Positions 53,371-60,293 of a stretch of 64,000 bases of DNA are shown one piece after another. The stretch lies in NCBI RefSeq assembly GCF_020554865.1, contig NZ_JAJCIC010000002.1, forward strand, positions 124,001-188,000, read 5' to 3'. A program made the translations under genes and the position numbers. The DNA comes from Lacrimispora sp. 210928-DFI.3.58 (GTDB lineage: Bacteria > Bacillota > Clostridia > Lachnospirales > Lachnospiraceae). Positions within the stretch are counted from its first letter, which is position 1. The number at the start of each line of letters is the position of its first letter. Below the pieces are notes generated by a model. It was given only the letters and a program-made list of their open reading frames with translations, made no database searches and was not told where the DNA came from.

Positions 53371-54291
53371 TTAATTTTGAATAAGTCCTTTTCTTTCGCA
53401 ATACTGCTGCCAGGTCTCCGATCGGTAGCATCCGCCATAAACATATCTTTGTTGGAATTCCAGTTGCAGCTCGTTTGGCAGAATTCCTAACCGTTCATTA
53501 CGCTCTGCTTGTGCGTATAGATTGATTGCCTTATAGCCTTTCAATGCTTCCACCCTGTCAGCAGCATCCTCAAGATCCGCCGTTACCAGAAGATAAATGA
53601 ATATCCTATAGGGTTTCACCCCATACTTGCCCAGTAGTTCTACAGTTTGCCTAATGGGCTTGATCTGTGATTTCTGATCACAGGAAAAACGGATAAATCT
53701 GATCCACTTTAGCCCTGAAAGAATATTCGCAATCCGATCATCCACCAGCCGCGCATCCATGCCCTGGTTGAGGTCGATGCGGTATCCGCTCCCGATCAGA
53801 CCTTCCAATTGCTGTATGCCATATTCGCAAGCCAGGATGTTATTATCCATCAACACCAGCTTGTCCGTATCCTGCCTCACGATATCCTCCCATCGCCGGT
53901 ATGGTCTTATCTGGCCCTCCTTCTTAGGAACCACACACCACCGGCAATGATTGGGGCATCCACGAGTCAGATAACCTATCGCATAGTCACATTCCGGATA
54001 GATGCCGTAATCCGGAAACATAGCATCAATCTCTGGCGGCAGCTCCTGGTTCATTGGCAGGTCACGATAGCCAGTCCCTCCCCGTATTGCATCCTCTGGG
54101 AGATAGGGATCTGTTGGCGTGAAATCAAATACCTTGCTGCTGTACACCCGGTCATACTGATATAGCGGATTCCACCATTCTACAATATCTCCCTGCGCTT
54201 TATGCCATGCAGATATTTTCATGATGGCATAATTCGGAAATGTTTTGTTTCGAAAATACTCCTTCTCTGCATCGTGAAGTCCGACTATCAT
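53371..54291 (-). CDS. Phage-encoded radical SAM protein
   Basis: This 306-residue protein has the radical SAM cluster motif CxxxCxxC at Cys112, Cys116 and Cys119 (TRGCPNHCRWCVVP). It keeps the barrel features of the family (LVLMDNNILA, RIDLNQGMDARLVDD, FIRFSCDQ), while the N-terminal part resembles a short B12-domain remnant. It would cleave S-adenosylmethionine to a radical and modify an unknown substrate. It lies in the early operon with zinc-ribbon and SSB proteins, so a role in nucleic-acid or host modification is possible. No cognate substrate gene is visible. Confidence 0.85.
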   Translation of the reverse strand: MIVGLHDAEKEYFRNKTFPNYAIMKISAWHKAQGDIVEWWNPLYQYDRVYSSKVFDFTPTDPYLPEDAIRGGTGYRDLPMNQELPPEIDAMFPDYGIYPECDYAIGYLTRGCPNHCRWCVVPKKEGQIRPYRRWEDIVRQDTDKLVLMDNNILACEYGIQQLEGLIGSGYRIDLNQGMDARLVDDRIANILSGLKWIRFIRFSCDQKSQIKPIRQTVELLGKYGVKPYRIFIYLLVTADLEDAADRVEALKGYKAINLYAQAERNERLGILPNELQLEFQQRYVYGGCYRSETWQQYCERKGLIQN

Positions 54292-54335
54292 CTCTGCCTC
54301 CTCAATCTTAATTTTACTCTTATCATTTCATCTGC

Positions 54336-54557
54336 TTAATGTTCTGTCCAATCATCAAATTCTGGTTCTCCATCAGCTTCTATAGATTCGTTAGATCCAG
54401 CAACACCAATCAATTTATTTAACCCACCATTTCCAGCATAAGCATGAACTCCTTTAAATTTCTTTGCTTCAATTTCAATCTCTTCTTCTCCGTTTTCAGC
54501 CTCTACAGTAATTGTAGCTACTACTGGCACCATTCCATGTACATCATATTTTTTCAT
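54336..54557 (-). CDS. Small early phage protein (73 aa)
   Basis: This 73-residue acidic protein from ATG 54557 (AAGGAAACT upstream) reads KKYDVHGMVPVVATITVEAE, then EEEIEIEAKKFKGVHAYAG and an acidic end EPEFDDWTEH. A single beta-rich domain. Proteins with this opening occur in clostridial phages; function unknown. Confidence 0.65.
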   Translation of the reverse strand: MKKYDVHGMVPVVATITVEAENGEEEIEIEAKKFKGVHAYAGNGGLNKLIGVAGSNESIEADGEPEFDDWTEH

Positions 54558-54595
54558 AGTTTCCTTTTTCTCCTTAAATAAAATTCCGATTCTGC

Positions 54596-54877
54596 TCACA
54601 CGTCCTCTGCCCGGTACGGCTCCGGCAGTGGCCTCCAGGCATTGACATATAAACCCTGGCTGGCACAGCTATCTTCATCATCGCCCACATAAAAGGCACC
54701 GCCCTCTGTGTCTTCTTCATAGCGCCCCACCAGCGGAATTGAAAAATTTTCAAATGATAGCAGGATATAATCCTTACCTTCCGGCAGCCGCTCCTCCACC
54801 GGGATCCAGCGGTACTTTGCCTTCAGTTCTGCGAGCTTCTTCTTCAGATCCTGGATCTGTAAATCCTTTTCTGTCAT
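54596..54877 (-). CDS. DUF551 phage protein (93 aa)
   Basis: This 93-residue protein starts at ATG 54877 behind GGAGGAGG. A short coiled helix (DLKKKLAELKA) is followed by a DUF551 domain: WIPVEERLPEGKDYILLSFE, GRYEEDTEGGAFYVGDD, and VNAWRPLPEPYR. DUF551 proteins are common early phage proteins of unknown function. A longer frame to 55135 is a shadow of neighbouring genes. Confidence 0.85.
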   Translation of the reverse strand: MTEKDLQIQDLKKKLAELKAKYRWIPVEERLPEGKDYILLSFENFSIPLVGRYEEDTEGGAFYVGDDEDSCASQGLYVNAWRPLPEPYRAEDV

Positions 54878-55092
54878 GCATCCTCCTCCAGCAGTTTCTC
54901 CAGTTCCGGGAGCTGGCATATACCTTCGCATCCAATGTCCTGCCCCCACCAGCTGCATGTTTCGCAGTCTTTTCCATCGCCACCGATTACCCCTGCTTTC
55001 GCTGCGCAGTCCCGGTAATCCTTTTCTATCTCTTCGGTCACGTGAACCAGCAGCTCTGCCTGGCTGGTGAGCGGTATTGTTATGTCTCTCAT
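54874..55092 (-). CDS. Small cysteine-containing early phage protein (72 aa)
   Basis: This 72-residue protein reads MRDITIPLTSQAELLVHVTE, then a Cys cluster (DCETCSWWGQDIGCEGIC) that may bind a metal, and an acidic end. ATG overlaps the stop of the zinc-ribbon gene, and its own stop overlaps the DUF551 start, so it is tightly coupled. Confidence 0.7.
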   Translation of the reverse strand: MRDITIPLTSQAELLVHVTEEIEKDYRDCAAKAGVIGGDGKDCETCSWWGQDIGCEGICQLPELEKLLEEDA

Positions 55093-55724
55093 TACATTCC
55101 CTCCCTGATCGTCTCATATAAGCCCTTCTTCTCATTCCACTTCACAGCTACCGGCGCCCCGCAGTCAAGGCAATTGATATCAAATGCTGTATCGGTCATA
55201 TTGGTCATATACCGGAATCCCTTCCCGCATTCGCACCGGACATATATGGGGACCAGAGGTGCAGCATCAAAAAAAGTGGTTTCTCCGCAGGTTTTGCAGA
55301 AGTACCGTTCCGATCCGGTTCTTGTGAAATATCCTCTTGCCTCCCCGCAGTTTGGACACTTGATATACATGAATCCCTTATAGAGCATTTTTGCAGGCTG
55401 TGGGGCCTCCGCCGGTTCCGGTTGCCCCGGTTCCTCCGCTGGAGGGATCAGGAGTTCTGCTTCCTCCTGAAGAGGAGCAAGCTCCGGACCATCAAGGACG
55501 GAATCCCCGGCAGCCGGATTCTCTGCCGGCGGTACCTCCATCTGTTTCCGTTCTTCGTGTCGGGTCTCCGGAATTCTCATATCTGGTTCTGCCGGATCTC
55601 CTGGCTGCTTTTTCCCTCCAGCCAGCCGTAGCAGCTCCGCCATCTTCCAGAACATCCGCCGCGCCTGTCCGTCCTCCAGCTCCATCACCATGTATGCTCC
55701 CTGCATTGATACCCTAATCTTCAT
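55092..55724 (-). CDS. Zinc-ribbon protein with Pro/Glu-rich linker
   Basis: The protein has 210 residues from ATG 55724; GGAGG 6 bases upstream decides the start. The N-terminal helical ~50 residues (MKIRVSMQGAYMVMELEDGQ) are followed by a Pro/Glu/Ala-rich linker. Three pairs of cysteines form zinc-ribbon-like units near the C-terminus (KCPNCGEARGYF, FCKTCGETTFF, RCECGKGFRY, NCLDCGAPVAV). Likely a nucleic-acid-binding early protein; partner unknown. Overlaps the SSB end by 11 bases. Confidence 0.7.
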   Translation of the reverse strand: MKIRVSMQGAYMVMELEDGQARRMFWKMAELLRLAGGKKQPGDPAEPDMRIPETRHEERKQMEVPPAENPAAGDSVLDGPELAPLQEEAELLIPPAEEPGQPEPAEAPQPAKMLYKGFMYIKCPNCGEARGYFTRTGSERYFCKTCGETTFFDAAPLVPIYVRCECGKGFRYMTNMTDTAFDINCLDCGAPVAVKWNEKKGLYETIREGM

Positions 55725-56340
55725 CCACAACCTCCAATCTCGAAACAGACACCTCATAGGCCGTCCGTACTTCGCTCTCCGTCTCACTCAGCTTCTTTGT
55801 GTACTCCCTGCTCTGAATACGTCCCCAAATACGTATCCTGGTACCCACCTGAAATCCTGCCGCATAGCGGGCATTTCTGCCCCATGCAATACAGGGTATG
55901 TAATCCGATCTTCCGTAGCTGCGGTTTACCGCCAGCAGAAGGTCGGCGATTTCCCTGTTCAGCGGCGTTTTACGGTAGACCGGTTCCTTGCAAATATAAC
56001 CTTCCAGGAAGATCTGGTTGCTCTGATCGCCGCCCACTGGCTCTGTATACCAGATCTCCTTCACGAACAAAAACAGGATCAGCCTTCTTTTTGCCTCTTC
56101 CTGGCGATTGTATGACTGGAACTTCCCAGTCACTTCCACAGTGCATCCCGAATAATCCTGCCGGACATCCATAAGCCGCTCTGACACCATCAGCGGGATG
56201 ATATCTTCCGTTCCGCTGAGGCGGGGCGATGCCAGATCCACCGTGTAGAACTTCTCGCCAAAAACCTCATGACTGTAGGTAAATCCTGAGATGATTTTTC
56301 CTGTTACCTGTACCTTATTATTTTCTCTTAGTTCATTCAT
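55714..56340 (-). CDS. ssb: Single-strand DNA-binding protein, double OB-fold
   Basis: This 208-residue protein opens with NELRENNKVQVTGKIISGFT, a full OB-fold (VTGKFQSYNRQ), then a second OB-like part (VFLEGYICKEPVYRKTPLNR with REIADLLLAVNRSYGRSDYI) and IPCIAWGRNARYAAGFQVG. The second half is the SSB signature. The protein coats single strands during replication, which suits a rolling-circle Rep. Double-domain SSB-like proteins are frequent in Lachnospiraceae prophages. Confidence 0.85.
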   Translation of the reverse strand: MNELRENNKVQVTGKIISGFTYSHEVFGEKFYTVDLASPRLSGTEDIIPLMVSERLMDVRQDYSGCTVEVTGKFQSYNRQEEAKRRLILFLFVKEIWYTEPVGGDQSNQIFLEGYICKEPVYRKTPLNREIADLLLAVNRSYGRSDYIPCIAWGRNARYAAGFQVGTRIRIWGRIQSREYTKKLSETESEVRTAYEVSVSRLEVVDED

Positions 56341-56609
56341 TCTGTTTTCTCCCTCTGCCCGTAGGCCTTTAACAGCCTCTGCACGGTTGTTTTTGATTTT
56401 CCCAGTTTCTGAGCGATCTCTCTAACGGAGAGACCTTTTTCCTGCAGCCTTGCCGCCCGCTCTTCGTCTGCTTCTTTTCTCCCCTGGCCTTTCAGGGTAT
56501 TACTGATCGTACTTTCGCTGTATCCTGTTTCTTTCGTAATTTCCCTGTGACCTGCATCTTTGTAAGCACGGTCCTGGAACCGCTTCCGTCTCCATTGCTT
56601 ACGGACTCC
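56337..56609 (-). pseudogene. HTH protein lacking a start codon (possible frameshift)
   Basis: A clear protein-like frame of 90 codons ends at the SSB start: AYKDAGHREITKETGYSEST, then EERAARLQEKGLSVREIAQK and LGKSKTTVQRLLKAYGQREK, i.e. two helix-turn-helix-like units. It is out of phase with the 65-codon gene at 56492-56689, and no ATG, GTG or TTG start is present after the TAA at 56612-56610. Either a one-base change broke a longer gene, or an atypical start or programmed shift is used. Confidence 0.5.
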
Positions 56610-56689
56610 TTACAGGTAATGTAATCGCCTATATGGACAGAGCCCTTAAACACCTGCAGTTCCTGCTGTGTAATTCCTCCTGTGATCAT
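56492..56689 (-). CDS. Small early phage protein (65 aa), possibly truncated
   Basis: This 65-residue protein opens MITGGITQQELQVFKGSVHI, then GDYITCKESVSNGDGSG, and ends after MQVTGK in a stretch that does not look natural (LRKKQDTAKVRSVIP). The ribosome site AAGGAGGAG is strong. Related phage proteins continue longer, and here the phase changes to the HTH frame. Confidence 0.55.
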   Translation of the reverse strand: MITGGITQQELQVFKGSVHIGDYITCKESVSNGDGSGSRTVLTKMQVTGKLRKKQDTAKVRSVIP

Positions 56690-56922
56690 CGTCTCCTCCT
56701 TGAGTAGTTCCTTAGTCTCCTTCCGAAAATATGCTCCTCCTCAGAGATCTCCTCCCTCCCGTTCCAAAATCTGGTCTCATACCAGTAATTGCCGGAAGCA
56801 TCCCGGTAAAACACACATATCCTGTCCCCGCGCTGTGTTCTTCCGATAATGGCCGCCCTGGTATGTTCTTCCTTACTCTCTATGCTCCGGGCATTCTGCC
56901 AGGCTTTCTCCAGCTCTGTCAT
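56686..56922 (-). CDS. Small early phage protein (78 aa)
   Basis: This 78-residue protein reads MTELEKAWQNARSIESKEEH, then RDASGNYWYETRFWNGREEI and an Arg-rich end (RRLRNYSRRRR). GGAGG sits 6 bases from the ATG. Overlaps both neighbours by 4 bases (ATGA-type coupling). Family not recognised. Confidence 0.6.
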   Translation of the reverse strand: MTELEKAWQNARSIESKEEHTRAAIIGRTQRGDRICVFYRDASGNYWYETRFWNGREEISEEEHIFGRRLRNYSRRRR

Positions 56923-57200
56923 GGCGGACCTCCGGGGAGGTGTAAGATCTCTATGCGCCCTATTTCGTCCTCCCGGAAGCTGTGGCCGTTGACCGTATAC
57001 AGGACATACGGTCCCAGGATCTCACATGCAACACTCCGCACCCGGAGCGTATAGCGTTTCTGAGGGCATTTTTCGGGATGGCCGATATTGGGACACATGG
57101 TTTCATCATCATCTATCCGGCTACATTCATGGCACGGGATCTTCCCGATATAGCTTATGGTCTTCCCTGGAAGGCCCCATATCTTTCTGGTATCACACAT
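56919..57200 (-). CDS. Small Cys-containing early phage protein (93 aa)
   Basis: This 93-residue protein has HECSRIDDDETMCPNIGHPE and KCPQKRYTLRV, a Cys/His set that could bind zinc, then VLYTVNGHSFREDEIGRIEI. The first ATG is at 57200; the same frame stays open upstream without an ATG. Confidence 0.6.
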   Translation of the reverse strand: MCDTRKIWGLPGKTISYIGKIPCHECSRIDDDETMCPNIGHPEKCPQKRYTLRVRSVACEILGPYVLYTVNGHSFREDEIGRIEILHLPGGPP

Positions 57201-57258
57201 CTCCCAGGAAAATGAAGCCGTCCGCCGGTTCTGGTGCCGGTTCCTCCGCCTCCTCCAT
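57193..57258 (-). CDS. Possible 21-codon acidic peptide
   Basis: MEEAEEPAPEPADGFIFLGD, then V and a TGA, behind GGGAGAG. It fills most of the gap before the next gene, but is too short to be sure of. Confidence 0.3.
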   Translation of the reverse strand: MEEAEEPAPEPADGFIFLGDV

Positions 57259-57303
57259 TTTTGATAGCTCTCCCGGTCACTGTCTTTCAGGGAAAGATTC
57301 CTC

Positions 57304-57450
57304 CTAACGAAACAGAAAAAATAAATTCACAAGGACAGAACAAATACATGCAAGCACCCATACCGTTTCCCTAAACTTCCGTATTTCGGCCTCATCCTTC
57401 GCTGCATAAAACAGCTTTCTCCAATATCTGCTCTCTTCGTCTCGACTCAT
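57304..57450 (-). CDS. Small single-helix membrane protein (48 aa)
   Basis: This 48-residue protein has a charged start (MSRDEESRYWRKLFYAAKDE) followed by one strong transmembrane helix (WVLACICSVLVNLFFLF). The ATG overlaps the TGA of the preceding HTH gene, and GGAGGAG precedes it. Possible anti-superinfection or membrane-tuning peptide; no homologue recognised. Confidence 0.6.
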   Translation of the reverse strand: MSRDEESRYWRKLFYAAKDEAEIRKFRETVWVLACICSVLVNLFFLFR

Positions 57451-57677
57451 CGTCTTGCTCCTCCCTCAATTTCTTCAACTGCCTGGTCTATCTCGCTTAT
57501 GCTCCGACCCAAATACTGGGCCAATTTATTTACCCATATGATAGGGCTGGCTCTGTTGCCATTCTTTCTATATTCTCCGATATCCCACTCTCCCAGCCTC
57601 ATTTTTTCTAACAGGTAGGTAGATGACACTCCCATAATCTTTGCCGCCGTGGCAGTCCGTATCCGATTCTTATGCAT
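57447..57677 (-). CDS. HTH regulator, AlpA/excisionase-like
   Basis: This 76-residue protein has a helix-turn-helix at the start (ATAAKIMGVSSTYLLEKMRL) and a conserved GEWDIGEYRKNGNRASPIIW wing-like part. The size and the early-operon position fit an excisionase or Cro-like regulator of the lysis-lysogeny choice. Confidence 0.65.
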   Translation of the reverse strand: MHKNRIRTATAAKIMGVSSTYLLEKMRLGEWDIGEYRKNGNRASPIIWVNKLAQYLGRSISEIDQAVEEIEGGARR

Positions 57678-57716
57678 CTCTGACAGCCCCCTCTTGATAT
57701 TGCTTTATGCCTCGGA

Positions 57717-57902
57717 TCAATATTCTGCTTTTACAATCGAAATGGGGAAATTTTCATAATATGATTTTCCCTCAAGCTCTCTCTTCACCTGCTCTCTGTC
57801 AATAGAGATACCGTGGTATAATCCAACCATCCAAAGAGCGTTTAATGCATCCTCTTCATCTCTGAACAGAGAGGAGCCATAATTGCAATGCACTTCATAC
57901 AT
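57717..57902 (-). CDS. Small early phage protein (61 aa)
   Basis: This 61-residue protein from ATG 57902 (GGGGGAT upstream) reads MYEVHCNYGSSLFRDEEDAL, then ALWMVGLYHGISIDREQVKR. An acidic helical protein of unknown function. A frame to 57917 adds 5 residues without a better site. Confidence 0.6.
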   Translation of the reverse strand: MYEVHCNYGSSLFRDEEDALNALWMVGLYHGISIDREQVKRELEGKSYYENFPISIVKAEY

Positions 57903-57964
57903 AGTTTTATCCCCCAAATTTTAGATGTTTAAATATCATTAGGAATTTCTCCTCCTCTGCCCCG

Positions 57965-58114
57965 TCAGGCTGACTGCTTCTCTTCTGCTTCATCTTGTGT
58001 TTTTCCCTTCTGTACTCCTATCATGTAGCCGAGAACGAACATCTTATTGTCTGGTGACAAGTTTTTAAACTCTGATGCTGTTGATTCAATTAACTCTTTT
58101 TTACAATCATCCAT
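57965..58114 (-). CDS. Small early phage protein (49 aa)
   Basis: This 49-residue protein reads MDDCKKELIESTASEFKNLS, then PDNKMFVLGYMIGVQKGKTQ. The NKMFVLGYMIGV stretch is common in small clostridial phage proteins. AAGGAGG ribosome site. First gene of the leftward early operon, 33 bases after the early -10. Confidence 0.7.
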   Translation of the reverse strand: MDDCKKELIESTASEFKNLSPDNKMFVLGYMIGVQKGKTQDEAEEKQSA

Positions 58115-58146
58115 GGCTATCCTCCTTTTTTGTTGATTCTGTTTAC

Positions 58147-58224
58147 ATTATAGTTACGTAAATAAACTTTGTCAATGATTTTCTGCAACTTTTTGTTGAC
58201 TTACGTAACTTTTTATAGTATTGT
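58147..58224. promoter_or_regulatory. Divergent early/repressor promoters with TTACGTAA operators
   Basis: Leftward: TTGACA (58175-58170), 17 bases, TATAAT (58152-58147), a perfect consensus promoter for the early genes. Rightward: TTGACT (58196-58201), 17 bases, TATTGT (58219-58224) for the repressor. A perfect palindrome TTACGTAA lies in each: 58154-58161 inside the leftward spacer and 58201-58208 inside the rightward one. This is a typical switch in which the repressor shuts early genes and limits itself. Confidence 0.8.
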
Positions 58225-58243
58225 TTTTACAGGAGGTATTACA

Positions 58244-58711
58244 ATGAACACTCGTTTAAAAGAACTTCGCAAAACTTTAGATTTGAGTCAAGAATCCTTT
58301 GGCCGCCGATTAGGAGTAACAAAAGCCTCTATCAGCCGCTTAGAAAATGGGGCAAATAATTTCACTGAGCAAATGCTAAAATCTATCTGTCGTGAATTTA
58401 ATGTGAGTTATTTATGGCTCACAGAAGGTTCTGGCCCCATGTTCTCTGAACCTGATATTGATTATGCTGCTCGCATTGATCGTATTATGTCTGGAGAAAA
58501 TGAATTTGCGAAGAATATTTTCAAAATGTTTTCTCAATACGATGATAATGATTGGAAAGATCTGCAACGTTTGATAAAAAAGTTACACTTTGACGATGGT
58601 GATAGTCTCAAAATGCCATCAGATTTGACTGCAACCAATATCCACCCACAGACCGCCGAGGAGTTAGAGGAACAATTTCCGCCAGAAGATCACTTTCCTC
58701 ATGCCGGATAA
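58244..58711 (+). CDS. XRE-family prophage repressor (cI-like)
   Basis: This 155-residue protein from ATG 58244 (AGGAGGT upstream) has an N-terminal XRE helix-turn-helix: LKELRKTLDLSQESFGRRLG, then VTKASISRLENGANNFTEQ. The YLWLTEGSGPMFSE segment typical of clostridial phage repressors follows, and then a helical C-terminus. It lacks a LexA-type peptidase domain. It probably binds the TTACGTAA palindromes and keeps the prophage silent. Confidence 0.9.
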   Translation: MNTRLKELRKTLDLSQESFGRRLGVTKASISRLENGANNFTEQMLKSICREFNVSYLWLTEGSGPMFSEPDIDYAARIDRIMSGENEFAKNIFKMFSQYDDNDWKDLQRLIKKLHFDDGDSLKMPSDLTATNIHPQTAEELEEQFPPEDHFPHAG

Positions 58712-58726
58712 ATGTGACAATATCTC

Positions 58727-58734
58727 TTACGTAA
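58727..58734. promoter_or_regulatory. Third TTACGTAA operator, upstream of the membrane protein gene
   Basis: The same 8-bp palindrome, in context CTCTTACGTAATTA, lies 18 bases before the ATG at 58753. It suggests that the prophage repressor also controls this gene, either holding it off or tuning it in the lysogen. Confidence 0.6.
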
Positions 58735-58752
58735 TTAAGAAGAAGGGATTAT

Positions 58753-59481
58753 ATGCGATTTATAAAAAATACTAATTTGATAGGTTGTTTGATATCTTCT
58801 GTACTTTATATTGCTTTATTTCTGGTGGCATCTATACCCTTTGGCGTAGACAGGGGTATGATTCTGTCCGTAATTACATGGGGTATTCTTATATTGGTAT
58901 GTCACGCTCTTATACGTATTTTTGTGGGTGAAAAAAGATATAAGACCGTTGTGAACGATATTTTAATCGAAAATTATATTGGCTACTTACCATTTGTAGC
59001 TTCATGGGATATAGCAAAAAAACTTATTAATCTTATAGATTATGATGGTGCGAATGAATTTTTGAAAAGAAATACCCTCATCTGCCTAAATGCACTTGAT
59101 GGAATTTTTAAATTCTCAGAGAGACACGAAATATTGCAATATTTTCGGGATGGTGGCTGGGAAAATCACGATGAAACTCAAGACAGGTATCAACTATGGC
59201 AATATATTTTTTCACATAATTGCTTTTCTAATGATTATGATACGCCTCTTCGTATTGCTTATATTGTATCTGTTGATTATTTGTTATATTTATGTACCTA
59301 CTCTTCAAATAGCTTATCGCAAGAACAAGTTGTTGCATTCAAATATTTCTGTGACAAATTATATTGTTCTAGCTTCGCAAATAATTTAGATGAATTATAC
59401 CAGGCTGATTTTCGTGACAAAATTGAACATCGCTTATTACAAATTTGTAAAGACTGTAACGAGCTAAAGGCTAAAAGCTAA
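58753..59481 (+). CDS. Membrane-anchored lysogeny-module protein of unknown function
   Basis: This 242-residue protein has two N-terminal transmembrane helices (LIGCLISSVLYIALFLVASI and ILSVITWGILILVCHALIRI) and a soluble, helix-rich C-terminal part of ~170 residues. It is AT-rich, unlike the late genes. It lies directly after the repressor behind a repressor-type operator. Such genes in lysogeny modules often block superinfecting phages. That role is inferred; no family is recognised. Confidence 0.75.
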   Translation: MRFIKNTNLIGCLISSVLYIALFLVASIPFGVDRGMILSVITWGILILVCHALIRIFVGEKRYKTVVNDILIENYIGYLPFVASWDIAKKLINLIDYDGANEFLKRNTLICLNALDGIFKFSERHEILQYFRDGGWENHDETQDRYQLWQYIFSHNCFSNDYDTPLRIAYIVSVDYLLYLCTYSSNSLSQEQVVAFKYFCDKLYCSSFANNLDELYQADFRDKIEHRLLQICKDCNELKAKS

Positions 59482-59567
59482 TCATTATAAGGAGATAAAA
59501 CGAGTAAGCTAATTTATACTCATGTTTATATTCCACTTGACTTTTTTCTCATTTTTATAAAATATAC

Positions 59568-59604
59568 TTGAAGTTTTTTATTTTATTATATACAATACTT
59601 GTAT
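59568..59604 (+). promoter_or_regulatory. Promoter and inverted repeat for the unknown/XRE-ImmA module
   Basis: TTGAAG (59568-59573), 17 bases, TACAAT (59591-59596). An inverted repeat ATACAA-TAC-TTGTAT (59590-59604) covers the -10. AAGGAG lies just before the ATG at 59626. The arrangement suggests autoregulation by a product of the operon, most likely the XRE domain. Confidence 0.55.
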
Positions 59605-59625
59605 AATTCATAAAGGAGTGTATAT

Positions 59626-60291
59626 ATGGCATTTGATGAGAAATTATTTCAAGACAATTTTTCTTTTGGGGTTAGGGCTTCTATTGCTAATACTATCCGA
59701 ATAGCAACAGCCGCATTTACTTCTTTCTGGAAGGATAATGCTTCCTTCCTCAATGGTGCAGATGAACTATATGGACGAATTCTTGACTATGCTGTCAAAC
59801 GGCAATTTCAAAATTCTGCCCCCTTGACATCTGCAAATTATTTTGCCTCCATTAAGGAAACAAATTTTTGTAAAGGATCTGCAGTCTTCTTAGATACCCA
59901 TGACTATGTGATCAATGTATGTCGAACAGTAAAGCCTAACAGGCTTCCCTGTAAAGCTGCCTATAAATTACGACTTGCCCAAGGCAATCGGGAGGATGTA
60001 GCCCAAATGGAGCTGTTTCTCCCTGAAAATGATAACCAGTTAAGTACGCGGCCCCCTAAGCATTATGCCATTATCGGCTATCGTTATTTCAACCAGAAGC
60101 TTCAACACCTTAATATTCTGGTTCCTGATCCGGCATTTACAAGTATCCTGTATTCACTGGATTTACTTAAGCAGATAACGGAATACTATCACTATGTCCC
60201 TGAGAAATTGGTTGAAGAAAATGTTGCCACTTTAAAGAGTGAAATCCTTCAAGCAGCTCAAATCAAAAATTTAATTGTATCAGGTGAATAA
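59626..60291 (+). CDS. Unknown partner protein of the XRE-ImmA/IrrE gene
   Basis: This 221-residue soluble protein has a helical start (FDEKLFQDNFSFGVRASIAN), a beta-rich middle (CKAAYKLRLAQGNREDVAQM, KHYAIIGYRYFNQ, LNILVPDP) and a helical end. It ends 2 bases before the next gene, so the two are co-translated. No family recognised. The pairing with an XRE-ImmA fusion suggests a toxin-antitoxin-like or defence module. Confidence 0.75.
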   Translation: MAFDEKLFQDNFSFGVRASIANTIRIATAAFTSFWKDNASFLNGADELYGRILDYAVKRQFQNSAPLTSANYFASIKETNFCKGSAVFLDTHDYVINVCRTVKPNRLPCKAAYKLRLAQGNREDVAQMELFLPENDNQLSTRPPKHYAIIGYRYFNQKLQHLNILVPDPAFTSILYSLDLLKQITEYYHYVPEKLVEENVATLKSEILQAAQIKNLIVSGE

Positions 60292-60293
60292 AA

